DNA from: Astragalus membranaceus
Taxonomy: Eukaryota > Streptophyta > Magnoliopsida > Fabales > Fabaceae
NCBI GenBank assembly: GCA_039519185.1
Contig: CM076854.1
Coordinates: 69,193,448-69,257,447 of the forward strand
DNA length: 64,000 nucleotides
Direction of reading: 5' to 3'
The notes under the pieces are model-generated. The model was not told where the DNA came from. It made no database searches and saw only the letters and a list, made by a program, of their open reading frames with translations. This document shows positions 31,480-42,777 of this stretch, one piece after another (the first letter of the stretch is position 1; each line of letters begins with the position of its first letter). Position numbers and translations under genes: made by a program.

Positions 31480-32035
31480 CGGCCAGGACTTTCTGCCGGA
31501 TTAGTATCCGCCGGAACATTTTTGACGAATTTTAGGAATTACCGGCGGATTTTATCCGCCAGAACATTACCGGCGGATTTGTGGGATTTTCTGGCGGATT
31601 ATTGTGGACGAAATATAATTTAAAAAAAAAAAAATCTGCCGGTAAGGTAATTTCCGGCGGATCATTAAAAACAGTGGGAAATTAACATTTAAAAAATCCA
31701 CCGGTAAGTCATTAAAATCCGCCGGAAATGACACAACTGCCAAAATCCGCCGGAAACGTCATTTCTGGCGGATATTTTTGAAAATACGCGAAATTTAAAA
31801 TTTAAAATTTAAAAAATCCACCGGTAAGTCACTAAAATCCGCCGGAAATGACACAACGGCCAAAATCTGCCGGAAACGTCATTTCCGGCGGATATTTTTG
31901 AAAATACGCGAAATTTAAAATTTAAAAAATCCGCCAGTAAGTCATTAAAATCGGCCGGAAATCCCCTAATCTGCCGAATATATATTCAATCCGCCGGTAG
32001 GTGACATTTTCAGCGGATTTTTGAAAAATCGACCG
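31480..32035. repeat. CACTA-2 left subterminal repeats
   Basis: Many copies of AATCCGCCGGAAATG and its inverse TTTCCGGCGGAT are present. A duplicated block of about 115 bp (AAAATCCACCGGTAAGTCA to GAAAATACGCGAAATTTAAA) occurs at about 31692-31805 and again at about 31812-31925, with a partial third copy. This is the expected binding array for the element's accessory protein. Confidence 0.8.
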
Positions 32036-32050
32036 TTCCCCCTTCGTCCT

Positions 32051-32191
32051 ATATATATATATATAACTTCTCCACATTTCTTCTTCATACCCAAATTCTC
32101 TTCTTGAAATTCCTCTCTTCCTCCCTACGAATTCTCTTCTTCTCTCTACTAAATCTTTTCCTCTCTTTGGCAAATTTCTTCAATCTAAGGT
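32051..32191 (+). promoter_or_regulatory. CACTA-2 promoter, 5' UTR exon and intron donor
   Basis: A TATA-rich run (ATATATATATATATAAC, 32051-32067) is followed by a CT-rich leader and an AAG|GTATGT donor at 32190. An AT-rich stretch of about 700 bp up to 32880 would be the leader intron before the transposase start at 32917. This arrangement is common in plant CACTA elements. Confidence 0.55.
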
Positions 32192-32916
32192 ATGTTTGTA
32201 ACATGAATTAATAGTTTTAGTTTATGAATTATTTTATAATATGAGTTAGTTACTAATTGTGGTGTTGTTTGTTTAGGTATTGTTTGAGTTTGGTTTCCTC
32301 TTTTTTCCTCTTTGTTTGAGTTGGGGATTCGCATCAAGTCAGAGCCTTCTCTTCACTACGGTTAGTTATCAAAGTCATTAGTTGGTATAAAACGTTATTT
32401 GATTTTATTAGTTTGAATTTCTTTATTAAGTAAATATCAAATATTATAATATATTAATATTAATATTATAATATATTAGTTTATAAAAAATAAAGTAATT
32501 AATATATCAATATATCTCAAAAAGTAATATTAGATAGTTTATTTCATTTACTTTGTTAAAAAATAAAGTCAGTGTAATTAATAAATCCGAAATATAATAA
32601 TATATTAGTTAAAAAATAAAGCCAATGTAATTATTAATTTCTATTGTTTGTAATTTTTAGATAAATATGAAATATTATTAATTTCTGTTGATGTTAATTA
32701 ATATATAAATATATATCAAAAAGTAATATTTGATAGTTTATTTCATTTACTTTGAATAGTTATGATATTTAATTTATTGATAATCAAAAATTGGATAGTT
32801 TGTTTAAAACATAGTAATTTATAGTTATTATTTAGTCAAAATGTTATTTATGTTGTTAGTACATAGATCCCTAAATTATGATAATGATAATATTTATTGT
32901 AGTGTAGTAAGTATGG

Positions 32917-34614
32917 ATGTATGATCTATTATTTCCTGGAAGATCCGGTTTAAAGCGAAGTTTTGTAGAAGGAGTGGAAGAGTTTATTTTTTGTGCTAAG
33001 CGTCATAAAGAATTTGCACGACAAGGCGGAATTAGATGCCCGTGCTTGAAATGTTCATTTCGATTTAGAAAAAATGAAGAAGAAATTAGAGTTGATTTGT
33101 ACAATAATGGGTTTAGACCAAATTATTGGATATGGAGTCGTCACGGGGAAGTAGGACCAGGGGTAGCTGCAGTTCTTGCGGTTAATGTTCCGGTTGAAGT
33201 AGTAGCTCCCACATCAAGTAGTTATCCAGCGACTACGACATATGGAGGCCAAATTATACAACCGTTAGATGTTTATCAGGGAATCATATCTGACGCTGTT
33301 GGAGTAAATTTGGATTTTAAAGAACCGGAATATGATGCTGAAGAAGTTCCAAATGAGGAAGCTCAAAGGTTTTACATGTATTTGAGTGAGACAAATAAAC
33401 CATTATTTGAAGGATCTAAAGACTCAAAATTATCATTGTGTGTTCGGTTGTTGGGTCTTAAGTCTCAATTTAATGTTGCTGAGTTGTGCATGGAATATAT
33501 GACCAAAATGATGTTGGATGCAACCCCCATTAGAGGGCTTTTGCCGCAGAGTTATTATGATGCTAAAAGACTGGTATCGAAGCTTGGCTTAAAATCTAAA
33601 AAGAATTGATTGTTGTGTGTCTGGTTGAATGCTCTATTATAACAATGAGTTTGGCAAAAATGATGGAGAGTTGTCGGAATGCAAGTTGTCTAGAGAGCCA
33701 CGCTATCGTGTGAGTAGGAAAGGGATGAGCAGAGGCAAACCGGTTCCACAAAAAGCAATGTTCTATCTGCCGCTTATACCAAGGCTGCAGAGGATGTTTA
33801 CTTCAATGGAGACCGCGGGTAAAATGACGTGGCACCATTAAAATAGAAATAATTCTGGTGAATTACGTCACCCATCTGATGGTGAAGCTTGGAAGCATTT
33901 TGACCGTGTTCATCCAGATTTTGCTAGTGATCCACACAATGTTCGGCTTGGTTTATGCTCTGATGGTTTCACACCATATATTCAAGCCTCGGCAACACTG
34001 TATTCATGTTGGCCAGTTATTGTTACCCCATACAACCTTCCTCCAGAAATGTGTATGTCTAAACCATACATGTTTTTAAATTCTATTATTCAAGAGCCAA
34101 GTAATCCAACAATGGTATTGACATATATTTGCAACCTTTGATTGATGACCTAAAAAGGTTGTGGAATGGTGTTTTAACTTATGAAGCAGCACGCAAACAA
34201 AATTTTGTGATGAGGGCGGCTTTGATGTGGACTATTAATGAGTTCCCTGCCTATGGAATGTTGTTTGGATGGGGGACACATGGTAAGATGGCGTGTCCGA
34301 GTTGCATGGTGGACACAAAGGCTTTTACTCTTAAATACGGAGGAAAAACTTCATGGTTTGACTCGCACCGTAGGTTCTTACCTATGGATCAACCATTTAG
34401 AAAGCAGAAATATGCGTTCATCAAGGGAAATGTTGAAACAGCTGGACCTCCTTGTAGGTTGACACTAGAGGAAGTTTGGAATAGTGTTAGGGATATCCCT
34501 CCTGTGGAAGTCGTAGCGGGTGTTGTTTCTCGTCCAGATGGCTATGGACAGTGGCACAATTGGACAAAAAAAGTATTTTTTTGGAACTTCCCTATTGGAA
34601 AGATAATCTATTGA
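32917..34614 (+). pseudogene. CACTA-2 TNP2-type transposase, N-terminal and catalytic part
   Basis: Residues from 32917 form the transposase-associated domain (EGVEEFIFCAKRHKEFARQG, CPCLKCSFRFRKNEEEIRVD, GFRPNYWIWSRHGE). The TNP2 transposase domain follows: MLYYNNEFGKNDGELSECKL, RYRVSRKGMSRGKPVPQKAM, WKHFDRVHPDFASDPHNVRL, LWNGVLTYEAARKQNFVMRA and GKMACPSCMVDTKAFTLKYG. The frame is broken by a 1-bp shift at about 33603, a TGA near 33627, a TAA at about 33839 and further stops after 34610, so the protein is not made intact. A functional copy would bind the termini with the second gene product and cut the element out. Confidence 0.88.
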
Positions 34615-34794
34615 GACACAATCTCGATGTAATGCATATATAGAAGAATTTTTTTGACAACATATTTAACACTGTCATGAACGTGAAAGGAAAAACGAAA
34701 GACTGAGAAAGCTAGGAAGGATATAGATCATTACTGTAGATGAAAGGATTTGTTGTTGGTTGAGCAAGGTACTAGGACTTTGAAACCCAAAGCC

Positions 34795-36492
34795 AATTAT
34801 ACTTTATCTACCGAATAAGCGAAAGCAGTTTATCAGTGGATAAAAGAGTTGAAAATGCCAGACGGTTATTCTTCCAATTTATCTAGATGTGCGGACGTGG
34901 ATAATGGGAGGTTTCATGGGATGAAGAGCCATGATTGTCATGTATTCATGGAGTGCTTACTTCCTATCGCCTTTAGTTCGTTTCCAACACACATTTTGAA
35001 TCCACTTGTTGAAATAAGTCAATACTTTAAGAATTTGTGTTCTGCAACGCTAAAAGCTGATGATCTTTCAAAAATGGAACAAGACATTCCACTTATCTCA
35101 TGCTAGTTGAAGAGAGTATTCCTGCCTGGTTTCTTTGATTCTATGGAGCATCTACTGGTGCATCTCGCATATGAAGCTAAACTTGGCGGACCTGTCCAAT
35201 ACAGATGGATGTATCCGTTTGAAAGGTCAGTTAATTTTTATAATATAAGAAACAAGTTTAAAGTAGATGATTATTATGTTAATTAATATCATTTTCTCTA
35301 GGTTCATGGGTGATTCAAAAAAATCGGTGAAAAACAAAGCTAGAGTTGAAGGATGGATATGTTCTTCTTACTTACACCGTGAAAAAACCCATTTTTGTTC
35401 TTATTATTTCAAGAATGAGTTTGCTCCTAGAAGCAGTCGAAATGAAATGGATACTGAATGTCCTAGACACCATTTAGCTTTGTCTGTCTTTTGTCTACCC
35501 GGTCGTCCTTCTGGGAAGGAGTCAATTCACTGGCTAACAGATGAAGAGTTAAGTTCAGCACATGTTCATGTGTTGATAAACTTTACTGAGGTGCAACCAT
35601 TTATTGAGTATGTTCCTCAACATTAACTATCGATCTTAATTCATTAATATAAAGTAGACAAATGTGTAACAATTAATTATTTCTTTTTAGGGAATTCTTG
35701 TCATCAGAGGACGTAAGTGAGCAGCAATCTTCTGCTCACATTAATGCACATTTTCCAACGTGGTTTAGGCAACATGTTTATGCCCTCCCACCAACTCCTA
35801 CCAACCAACACTTGAGGAACATATCAGACGGTCCTCGAAGATGTGTTAAAGAATGGCACACATACTTTGTCAATGGATACAAATTTCACACCAATGAATG
35901 GACACAGGGCAGAGAAACAGTCAATAGTGGAGTTTGCATGAAGGGTGTCACTGGAGGAGGTGAAGATGATTTTTATGGTGTGGTTCAACACATATATGAA
36001 CTTTCGTACCCCCATCTAGATTTTAGTCAGAAGGTAGTGGTTTTTTATTGTAATTGGTTTGATCCGCCTGCTCGAGGAACAAAGGTGAATCCAAAGTCAA
36101 ATACAGTGGACATTAAAATGAATAGTAGATATCAACTGTATGATCCGTTCGTCATTGCACAAAATGTGAGACAAGTCTATTATGTCCCTTATTCATCAAC
36201 GCGAACTGATAGGCGTGGTTGGTGTGTCACAATTAAAACAAAACCAAGAAAACGCATTGAGACAAATGATGACACGGTGGAAGATGTGCCATATCAAATG
36301 GAAGAGATGTCTAATGTAAATGAAGTGATTCAAGTTGAACCCATTACTCATTTATGTGATGAGCCAAACACCGGCGATGAAGTTGATGACGAAGAACATG
36401 CTGATGAAGATGCAACAGACCACATTGGTGTATCAAGAATTCAATCCTCTGATGATGATGATGATTTTGAGAATGAATGGGATTCCAATTAA
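34795..36492 (+). pseudogene. CACTA-2 transposase C-terminal part (DUF4218 and DUF4216 regions)
   Basis: The DUF4218-like part reads LKMPDGYSSNLSRCADVDNG, GMKSHDCHVFMECLLPIAFS and, after a stop at 35104, PGFFDSMEHLLVHLAYEAKL and VQYRWMYPFER. An intron separates that from FMGDSKKSVKNKARVEGWIC (about 35226-35302). A second intron precedes 35691, and the DUF4216-like part follows (VVFYCNWFDPPARGTKVNPK, QLYDPFVIAQNVRQVYYVPY), ending in an Asp/Glu-rich tail at 36492. These domains routinely form the C-terminal half of plant CACTA TNP2 proteins. This last exon remains open. Confidence 0.82.
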
Positions 36493-36652
36493 TTAGTTAT
36501 TTATGTTTCAACAATATATGTTAACCTATTTTTAATCAAGGATGTAATTTATGTTTGTTTAATTAGTATGTTTATATATTTTTGTTTAGTATGTTTATGT
36601 TAACCTTGTTTAGTATATGTTTGTTTGTTTAAATGTATATGTCTAGATACGG

Positions 36653-37603
36653 TCATGGCATCGTCTCACTAAGGATCCGATCATGACGACACATATGTTC
36701 CTCCACCTGCCACGGGTGATGGCGCCAGCACTAGCAGGAGGAAGACTTCTACTCGCCTAGGGCATCGTCGTCAGCCTGCTCGTGTTGTTTTTGGTGGCAG
36801 ATATTTGCCACCACCTGGGTCTGAGGGTGCTAGTAGTAGTACTGCAGGCCAGTCAGTGATTCCTCGTGGTACTGAGGGCTTAGCCCCGATAGATGTTGAT
36901 GCATATGGGGTACGCACATTTACTGTTAACAAGGAGGTGGTGAGGTATACAGCTGATGGTCGTATCATATTGGAGACTAGTGGCGATTCGTAAGTATTAT
37001 ATATTATTATTTATTAATTTATTTTTGTTGCCTTTTATATGACTTATATAATTTATTTTTGTTGCCTTTTATATAAGTTATACAATACAGGTTTCTTCCT
37101 TCGAAGGCTACAGCTACCGCCATCACAAAAACAATTAAGGAGAATTTCACCGGCAACTGGAAGAATTGGACGGCGGTTAGAAAACATAAAGACGCAATTG
37201 CGAGGATGTTAAAATCATTCTTGGTAAGTTGTTCTATGAAATAATTAATTTGATGTATTATCTTATTGACTTGATTAATTAATTTGTCTTATTAACAACA
37301 TTATTGTAAATTTCTTAAATAGGAAAAATGTACGTGGTTACCAGAGCAGCAAAAAGAAGTTGAGAGAGTGTTCCATAAGAGATGTTCCCATCGCTATTCT
37401 GAATTACTGTGGGATGCGCGCAATAAGAATGTGAAGTCATCTTATATGGGAGACTCAACTTGGGCTTCATTCAGAGAGTATTGAGAGACATCAGAATTTA
37501 AGAATTATTGTGAGAAAGCCAAGAAGAACCGTGCTTCTGAAAAAGGTGGCTACATACACACAGGGGGGGTGTTAATACTGCAACCCAATACAGGCGTTTG
37601 GTA
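36653..37603 (+). pseudogene. CACTA-2 second gene, Ptta/En/Spm plant transposase (TNPA-like), 3'-truncated
   Basis: Exon 1 encodes a Ser/Thr/Arg-rich start (RRKTSTRLGHRRQPARVVFG) and EVVRYTADGRIILETSGDS, ending at a GTAAG donor at about 36991. Exon 2 (about 37091-37223) encodes AITKTIKENFTGNWKNWTAV. Exon 3 (from about 37323) encodes CTWLPEQQKEVERVFHKRCS, YSELLWDARNKNVKSSYMGD and, after a TGA, FKNYCEKAKKNRASEKGG. W-pattern helices and the KAKKNR segment match the Ptta/En/Spm transposase family. The normal end of that protein is missing; AT-rich DNA follows. Confidence 0.72.
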
Positions 37604-37689
37604 AATTTATTACTTTATTACTTGATTAATTAATTATTTATAATTCACTAGTCATTTTCATGTGTATTAATTAATAACACTATATGTAT

Positions 37690-38095
37690 ATATATAGGAG
37701 GCGATGCATCAAAAGACAATCACTTTTAATTATTATTTTTTATTTTAAAAAAATAATTTTAATTTTTTTTAATTTAATTATTTATTTAAAATTAATTACT
37801 ATAATAAATTAATAATTAATTTTCATTCCTAATTTTTAATTTTTTAATAAATAAATCAATTAATAATTAAATTAATTATTAATTTTTATTTTTTATCAAT
37901 AATTAAAGTTTTTAAATTAATTATTAATTTAAAATAAATAATTTTGAGATTTTTTAGTTAATTTAATTAATTATTTAAAGATAATTACTATAATCTATTA
38001 ATTAATAATTAAATTAATTATTAACTTTTATTTTTTTATCAATAATTAACGTTTTTAATAAAATAATATTAATTTTTTAAATAAAACGAAAACTA
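37690..38095. other. Very AT-rich stretch in CACTA-2
   Basis: Over 400 bp of almost pure A/T built from TTAATTAATTATT-like words, with many short palindromes of AATTAATTATTAATT. No gene is present. It lies between the truncated second gene and the right subterminal repeats. Confidence 0.7.
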
Positions 38096-38400
38096 ATTTC
38101 CGGCGGATTTTATTTTTTTCAAAAAAAAAAAAGTTTTTCCGGCGGATTTAACGGGATTTCCGGCGGATTTTTTATTTTATTTTTTTAAAAAAAAGTTTTT
38201 ACCGGTGGATTTAACGGCATTTTCGGCAGATATTTCAGCCTGGAAATCCACTGGTAATGTTATGCTCCGTCGGAAATTTCCGGCGGCCGGAAACCGTTTG
38301 TTGTGAGCTGGCTACTGGCGCGAAAAATCCACCGGAAAGTCCAATTTTTCGGCAGATTTTTGACTTTTCCGGCGGATTCTGCCGGCCAAAAAAACCAACT
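38096..38400. repeat. CACTA-2 right subterminal repeats
   Basis: Repeated TTTCCGGCGGATTTT and its inverse, mirroring the left array, mixed with poly-A/T spacers. The last 20 bp carry GGCCAAAAAAACCAAC before the TTCTTGTAGTG terminus. Confidence 0.8.
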
Positions 38401-38415
38401 CTTCTTGTAGTGTAT

Positions 38416-40707
38416 GGTGTTGGTGGTTTTGAGGGGTGAGATTCCATGTTCTAAGTTAATGGCAGCAAGTAATTGCTCAAGGTTGTGGAAGGTTACACGT
38501 GAGATAGTGGGATTTGGTGATGGTTCAGTTGGAGGTGTTGTTGCAATGGGAAGTGGTTGAGGGGCGAAAGGTGGGACAGAGTGTGGTACTGTTAAGACAG
38601 TTGAGAAAGGTGGAAGTGTAGGCATTGGTTCATTGAACATTGAAGGGAGAGGGGTTTGAATGATAGGTGAGGAGGTGTTATACTGAGGCTCCCCCTGTGG
38701 TGATGCTGGGATTGGCTGGGTTAAAGGTTCAGAGATAGCTTCTTGAGGAGAATCAACCTTCTCAGCTTCAGCAGTTTCACCCTTCTCAACTTGTGCAGAC
38801 ACTTCTTTCTCAGCTTCTTGTTTATCTGGTCCTTGACTTTCCTCAATTTCCTCCTCATGTGGTGGTTCTTCAGTAGCCTCAACATTCAAATTGAATGGAG
38901 TTAGACCTTCGAGCACTATTGTTCTCTCAGAACCATTTCCACCAGATGAGTTGAGGTGCATTTCCTCAGTCTTTTCTCCTGAATTTCCACCACCAGAATT
39001 CCTTTCTGGTGTGTTCAATTCTTCTCTAGGAGCAACTATATCAAATTGTTCCACCAAATTGCTAGTGACCTCTTGATCAACGAGCTTCCATACAGTTCTC
39101 TCCTTGCTTCTAGTGCACACTTTCACCAATGGAGCCATAACCATTCTTGAGGAGGAGTGATCAAAATCTTCCTTCTTATCTGTGATGGTCCTCTCATCAT
39201 CAGTTTCTTCTTGAGGATCCTTCTCAAGTTCCTTTGAAACATGCTCCTCATGAGAATGTTCCTTCTCAGCATTTTCTTCAGTGTTCTGAACCTTCTCAGA
39301 TACAATTTCCTCATTTTCTTGGGAGACATCCTTCTCACCAAGATTTTCTTCATCTTGATCTTTCTCAGGATCATTTATCTCAACTCTTTCATCCTTCTCA
39401 GGTTCTGTTTCTATTTCAGAATCTTTCTCAGGAGCCTTTTTCATCTCTTGTGGAATAGGATCATTCTTTTTCTTGCTTTTCGTCTCCCTTCTTATCACTT
39501 CAGAGAGTGATTCTTCTGTTTCCACCTCTATGGACACACTAGCCAATGGCTTAGTCTTCTTCTTCTTCTTCTTCTTCTTCTTCTTCTTCTTCTTCTTCTT
39601 CTTCTTCTTCTTCTTCTTCTTCTTCTTCTTCTTCTTCTTCTTCTTCTTCTTCTTCTTCTTCTTCTTCTTCTTCTTCTTCTTCTTCTTCTTCTTCTTCTTC
39701 TTCTTCTTCTTCTTCTTCTTCTTCTTCTTCTTCTTCTTCTTCTTCTTCTTCTTCTTCTTCTTCTTCTTCTTCTTCTTCTTCTTCTTCTTCTTCTTCTTCT
39801 TCTTCTTCTTCTTCTTCTTCTTCTTCTTCTTCTTCTTCTTCTTCTTCTTCTTCTTCTTCTTCTTCTTCTTCTTCTTCTTCTTCTTCTTCTTCTTCTTCTT
39901 CTTCTTCTTCTTCTTCTTCTTCTTCTTCTTCTTCTTCTTCTTCTTCTTCTTCTTCTTTTCATCTCCTTCAGTGGTAACTTCAATCCCCATGAGTTTCAGA
40001 TTCTTGGCAGTGAAGGTTTTTGTTTCAATGACACCCTCATCAGCAGGAATGTCAATCAAGAAATGAGTGAACACTCTAGTGAGAGCCTTGCCATAAGGCA
40101 GGGAAGTGGATGCTTTATCTGCCCTGGTTGCATTTATCATGTGGTGGATCATGAGAAAGGGTAGGCTTATGGTTCTTTTAGTGATAAGATGATATAGGAT
40201 CATACAATCACCAGTAGTAACTTTCTCAAAAGAACCAGCCCTAGGAAGAAGAGTGTGTGAGCAGATATGGTGAAGAATTCTAACCATGTCTTTTAAATTG
40301 GGGGTTGTTATAGGGAGAGAGGGGTCTTTGAGAAGGGTGGTCTTAACTTCATCTAGGGAAACTCCCATCAACTCATACCAGGATTCATCATAGACTTGAG
40401 TTCCTTGATCTGGTATGTTGAGAGCTCTTCAAAGGGAGATGGAGGATACAGTAAACTCTTTGTATTCGTGTGGCTCAACATCAATAGGAGCATCTGGGGA
40501 AGTTCCAGTAGTGTTCTTAGACGTGGAACGAAGCTTAACTCACATTGATCTCCTTGGATTTCCACTTGGAGTGTGTTTCATCTTTCCAGGGCGTGATTTG
40601 AGTGGTTTAACGTCAACAGGTTTTTGAGGGGGACCAACGAGAACGAAGTTAGGAATTCTTGAATCTGTCTCTAGTGATTTCGAATCAGAGTAAGTTGAGG
40701 CAGGTTC
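38416..40707 (-). pseudogene. SIRE/Maximus env-like extra ORF, N-terminal and central segment
   Basis: The main frame starts above 40371 in coding context (YDESWYELMGVSLDEVKTTL). It continues with ILHHICSHTLLPRAGSFEKV, LYHLITKRTISLPFLMIHHM and LPYGKALTRVFTHFLIDIPA, the conserved core of the extra ORF downstream of pol in SIRE/Maximus elements (once called env-like; function unknown). A run of about 134 lysines follows, then a long Glu/Lys/Ser-rich acidic region and a Pro-rich segment (PSMFNEPMPTLPPFSTVLTV). Upstream, similarity continues in the same frame (TSPDAPIDVEPHEYKEFTVS) but with TGA at about 40430 and another stop at about 40540. The ORF is interrupted at the left by CACTA-2 and at the right by Ogre. 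Confidence 0.68.
39556..39957 (-). repeat. Perfect (AAG)n microsatellite, about 134 units, coding polylysine
   Basis: CTT on the plus strand (AAG on minus) repeats without a visible interruption for about 400 bp. In the env-like frame every unit is a lysine codon. Shadow frames of poly-Phe and poly-Arg are by-products. GAA/TTC-type tracts of this length can form triplex DNA. Confidence 0.95.
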
Positions 40708-42139
40708 TGTAACTCCCCGATTCTGTATTAGTACGTTTTTAGTTATGAGAGATTATAATATTAATTTTGTCGATATATTGTGCATTTTAGTAATTACGTA
40801 TTTTAATAAAGTGTATTATTTTAAATGAGTTTATATATTTATGTGTGTTTGAATTATCAAATATGTTGAAATGATACTAAACCGTATTTTATCCTATGTT
40901 AGTACTATATTTTTGTTATCATTCAATTATGTTGTTTATAGAGTATTTTTATTTGAAATATTATTGATAAAATATTAGTATTTGAGATGTTATTTATAGA
41001 GAACTATTTTAGCCTATTGAGGTGTTAAAATAACAGGTATAGTGAAATTAGGCTTTAAAAATGATTTAAAATTGATTTTTGGCCTTTTATTACTCGCATG
41101 CACCCCCTTTTCACGTTTGCACCCCCTTCTCACTAAACTAATGTGCACAGCAGCACAAACCCAGCCCAGAAACACGCGACCCGCTTCTGAGGCCCACAAC
41201 CTGACCCGCGAACTCCTTCTTCTCCCTCTGACCTGTAACAGCGCCGAAACCCAGCCTTTCTCCTTCCTTCATCTCGTTCTCACTCTCCTCATCGCGGCCA
41301 AGTCCCAAAATCCATCTATCCATCGTCGTCGCTGCATACACGATGCAACCCAGCTTCGGTTCTCCGTCTTAGGCCCCGTTTCGCTGCACCATGCCGTCTT
41401 CCCCTGTGAGCATCGTGTTGTTCCTCTTTCGTGAGCCATCGCCATTGTCACCTACGAAACGTTACTTCCCTAAAAACCCAACCATAGTCACGATTTCGTT
41501 ATTCCTTTAATTTTGAATTTTAACCATTCTGAATAAGGAAGCAGAAGCTCAGTTCAGATGTATTTGTTACAACGATTTAGTTCGAATATCGCCAAAGATG
41601 AATTCTCGAGACAAGCCTCTCAGTCTCTGTTATTCGTGCATGTTGCGCCCGAAAAAGTCCCCGAGGGAGAACCTTCCTCGTTCACAACTTTTCCTAAGAC
41701 AATGAAGACGCCACCAATATTTATTAAGGAAAATATTAGGAAAACCTTTTTTGGAAAGCGATTGGTCTTCCGAAACTAGAGAATAGGGTTCGGGGGTCGG
41801 TTACGCGCGAGGAAGGTGTTAGCACCCCACGCGTCCTCTCTACTGAGAGGGAACCTTTAATTAAATGCGTGGTTTTAGTGTGTTGACTTGAAAATACTTA
41901 ATTTTGCCTCTATACTTCTTATTGAAAAATTCTTAATGAAAATCTTTATTTATTATGAAAAAGAAAAGGGGGAAGAATGGGTTTTTAGAAAAAAACGCTT
42001 GACGGGACATGGCCCGCTCCTACGTATCTCCCGGTGCGGTGGAGAACTCAAAGCTACGTAGTTCTTCTTTATCCTGAAAAAGGAGTTTTTGTCTTTTATC
42101 TTTTTAGTGAGTTTTCGAAATAGGACGAGCATTTAGTGA

Positions 42140-42777
42140 ATGATTAAACTAACCAAGGTTATGGGTAATCACTACTAAATACTCTTGAAAATGAGAGTCA
42201 CTACCACCAGTCAGACGAACAAAGGTTCTGATTGACTATTAGTAGCAACCCGTTTTTTATTTGCCTTTTTGAAAGTGGTTTTCGAAAGAGATTGATTGGC
42301 ACGAATGATCAAACTAACAAAGGTTATGAGTGATCATCGCTTGTTGTTCTTTGGGGAAAAAGACATCGCCACCAATGGCTAGACGAACAGAGGTTCTGAT
42401 TAACCACTAGCGACGACGGGTTGAAAATGATTTTAGAAAGGAAGAGGTTTTTGTTCTGAAAATGATCTTGGTTTGCGAAAGTGATTCGTTTTTGTTACGA
42501 AAATAACTCTTTTCTTTTCGTTATGCAAATGCTAAACTTTTTATAGTTGCGCTTGACGAGAATGTGACCCGCTCCTACGTATCCCAAATGGGAATCAAAG
42601 CGACGTAGTTCTAGGAAGCCTTGAAAATGAAAGTCTTTTTGCTTTGGTTTTGAAAAGTGAAGGGCGTTCACAATGATCAAACTAACAAGGGTTATGGGTG
42701 ATCATTGCTAAAACCCACATAAGTGCATGTAAAAATCTCTTTTGAAAGATGAAAGCCTTCATGATGACCAAACTAAC
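42140..42777. repeat. Ogre LTR repeats of ACTAACAAAGGTTATGGGTGATCA, left part
   Basis: Copies near 42150, 42225, 42310, 42382, 42680 and 42764 alternate between an ACTAACAAAGGTTATGGGTGA form and a GACGAACAAAGGTTCTGATT form. The last copy is split by the Tekay-like insertion and resumes at 51178. Another follows near 51270. Spacing is irregular (70-300 bp). Confidence 0.7.

Larger units (their letters stand above)
31456..38412 (+). mobile_element. CACTA-2: degenerate, once autonomous CACTA transposon
   Basis: The termini are CACTACAAGAA at 31456 and TTCTTGTAGTG ending at 38412, with TAT target duplications at 31453-31455 and 38413-38415. Subterminal repeats built on TCCGCCGGAAA lie at both ends. 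The 6,957-bp element contains a TNP2-type transposase gene and a second Ptta/En/Spm-type gene in plus orientation. It sits inside the env-like ORF of the Maximus-like element. Confidence 0.92.
28799..40707 (-). mobile_element. SIRE/Maximus-like Copia element (3' half), split by CACTA-2
   Basis: In minus orientation the order is: env-like extra ORF (from 40707 leftward), CACTA-2 insertion, ORF end at 30958, non-coding spacer, PPT and 3' LTR (30549-28799). The LTR start TGTTGAGGCAAAATCCC beside AAAAAGGGGGAGAT fits the SIRE/Maximus lineage. The pol part would lie to the right, beyond the Ogre insertion at 40708, so gag-pol is not seen. Lineage is assigned from the LTR start and the extra ORF. 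Confidence 0.65.

Noticed and set aside
39473..40066. Long poly-Phe and poly-Arg open frames
   Set aside because: They are other-frame readings of the CTT/AAG microsatellite. Only the polylysine frame has conserved flanking protein sequence.
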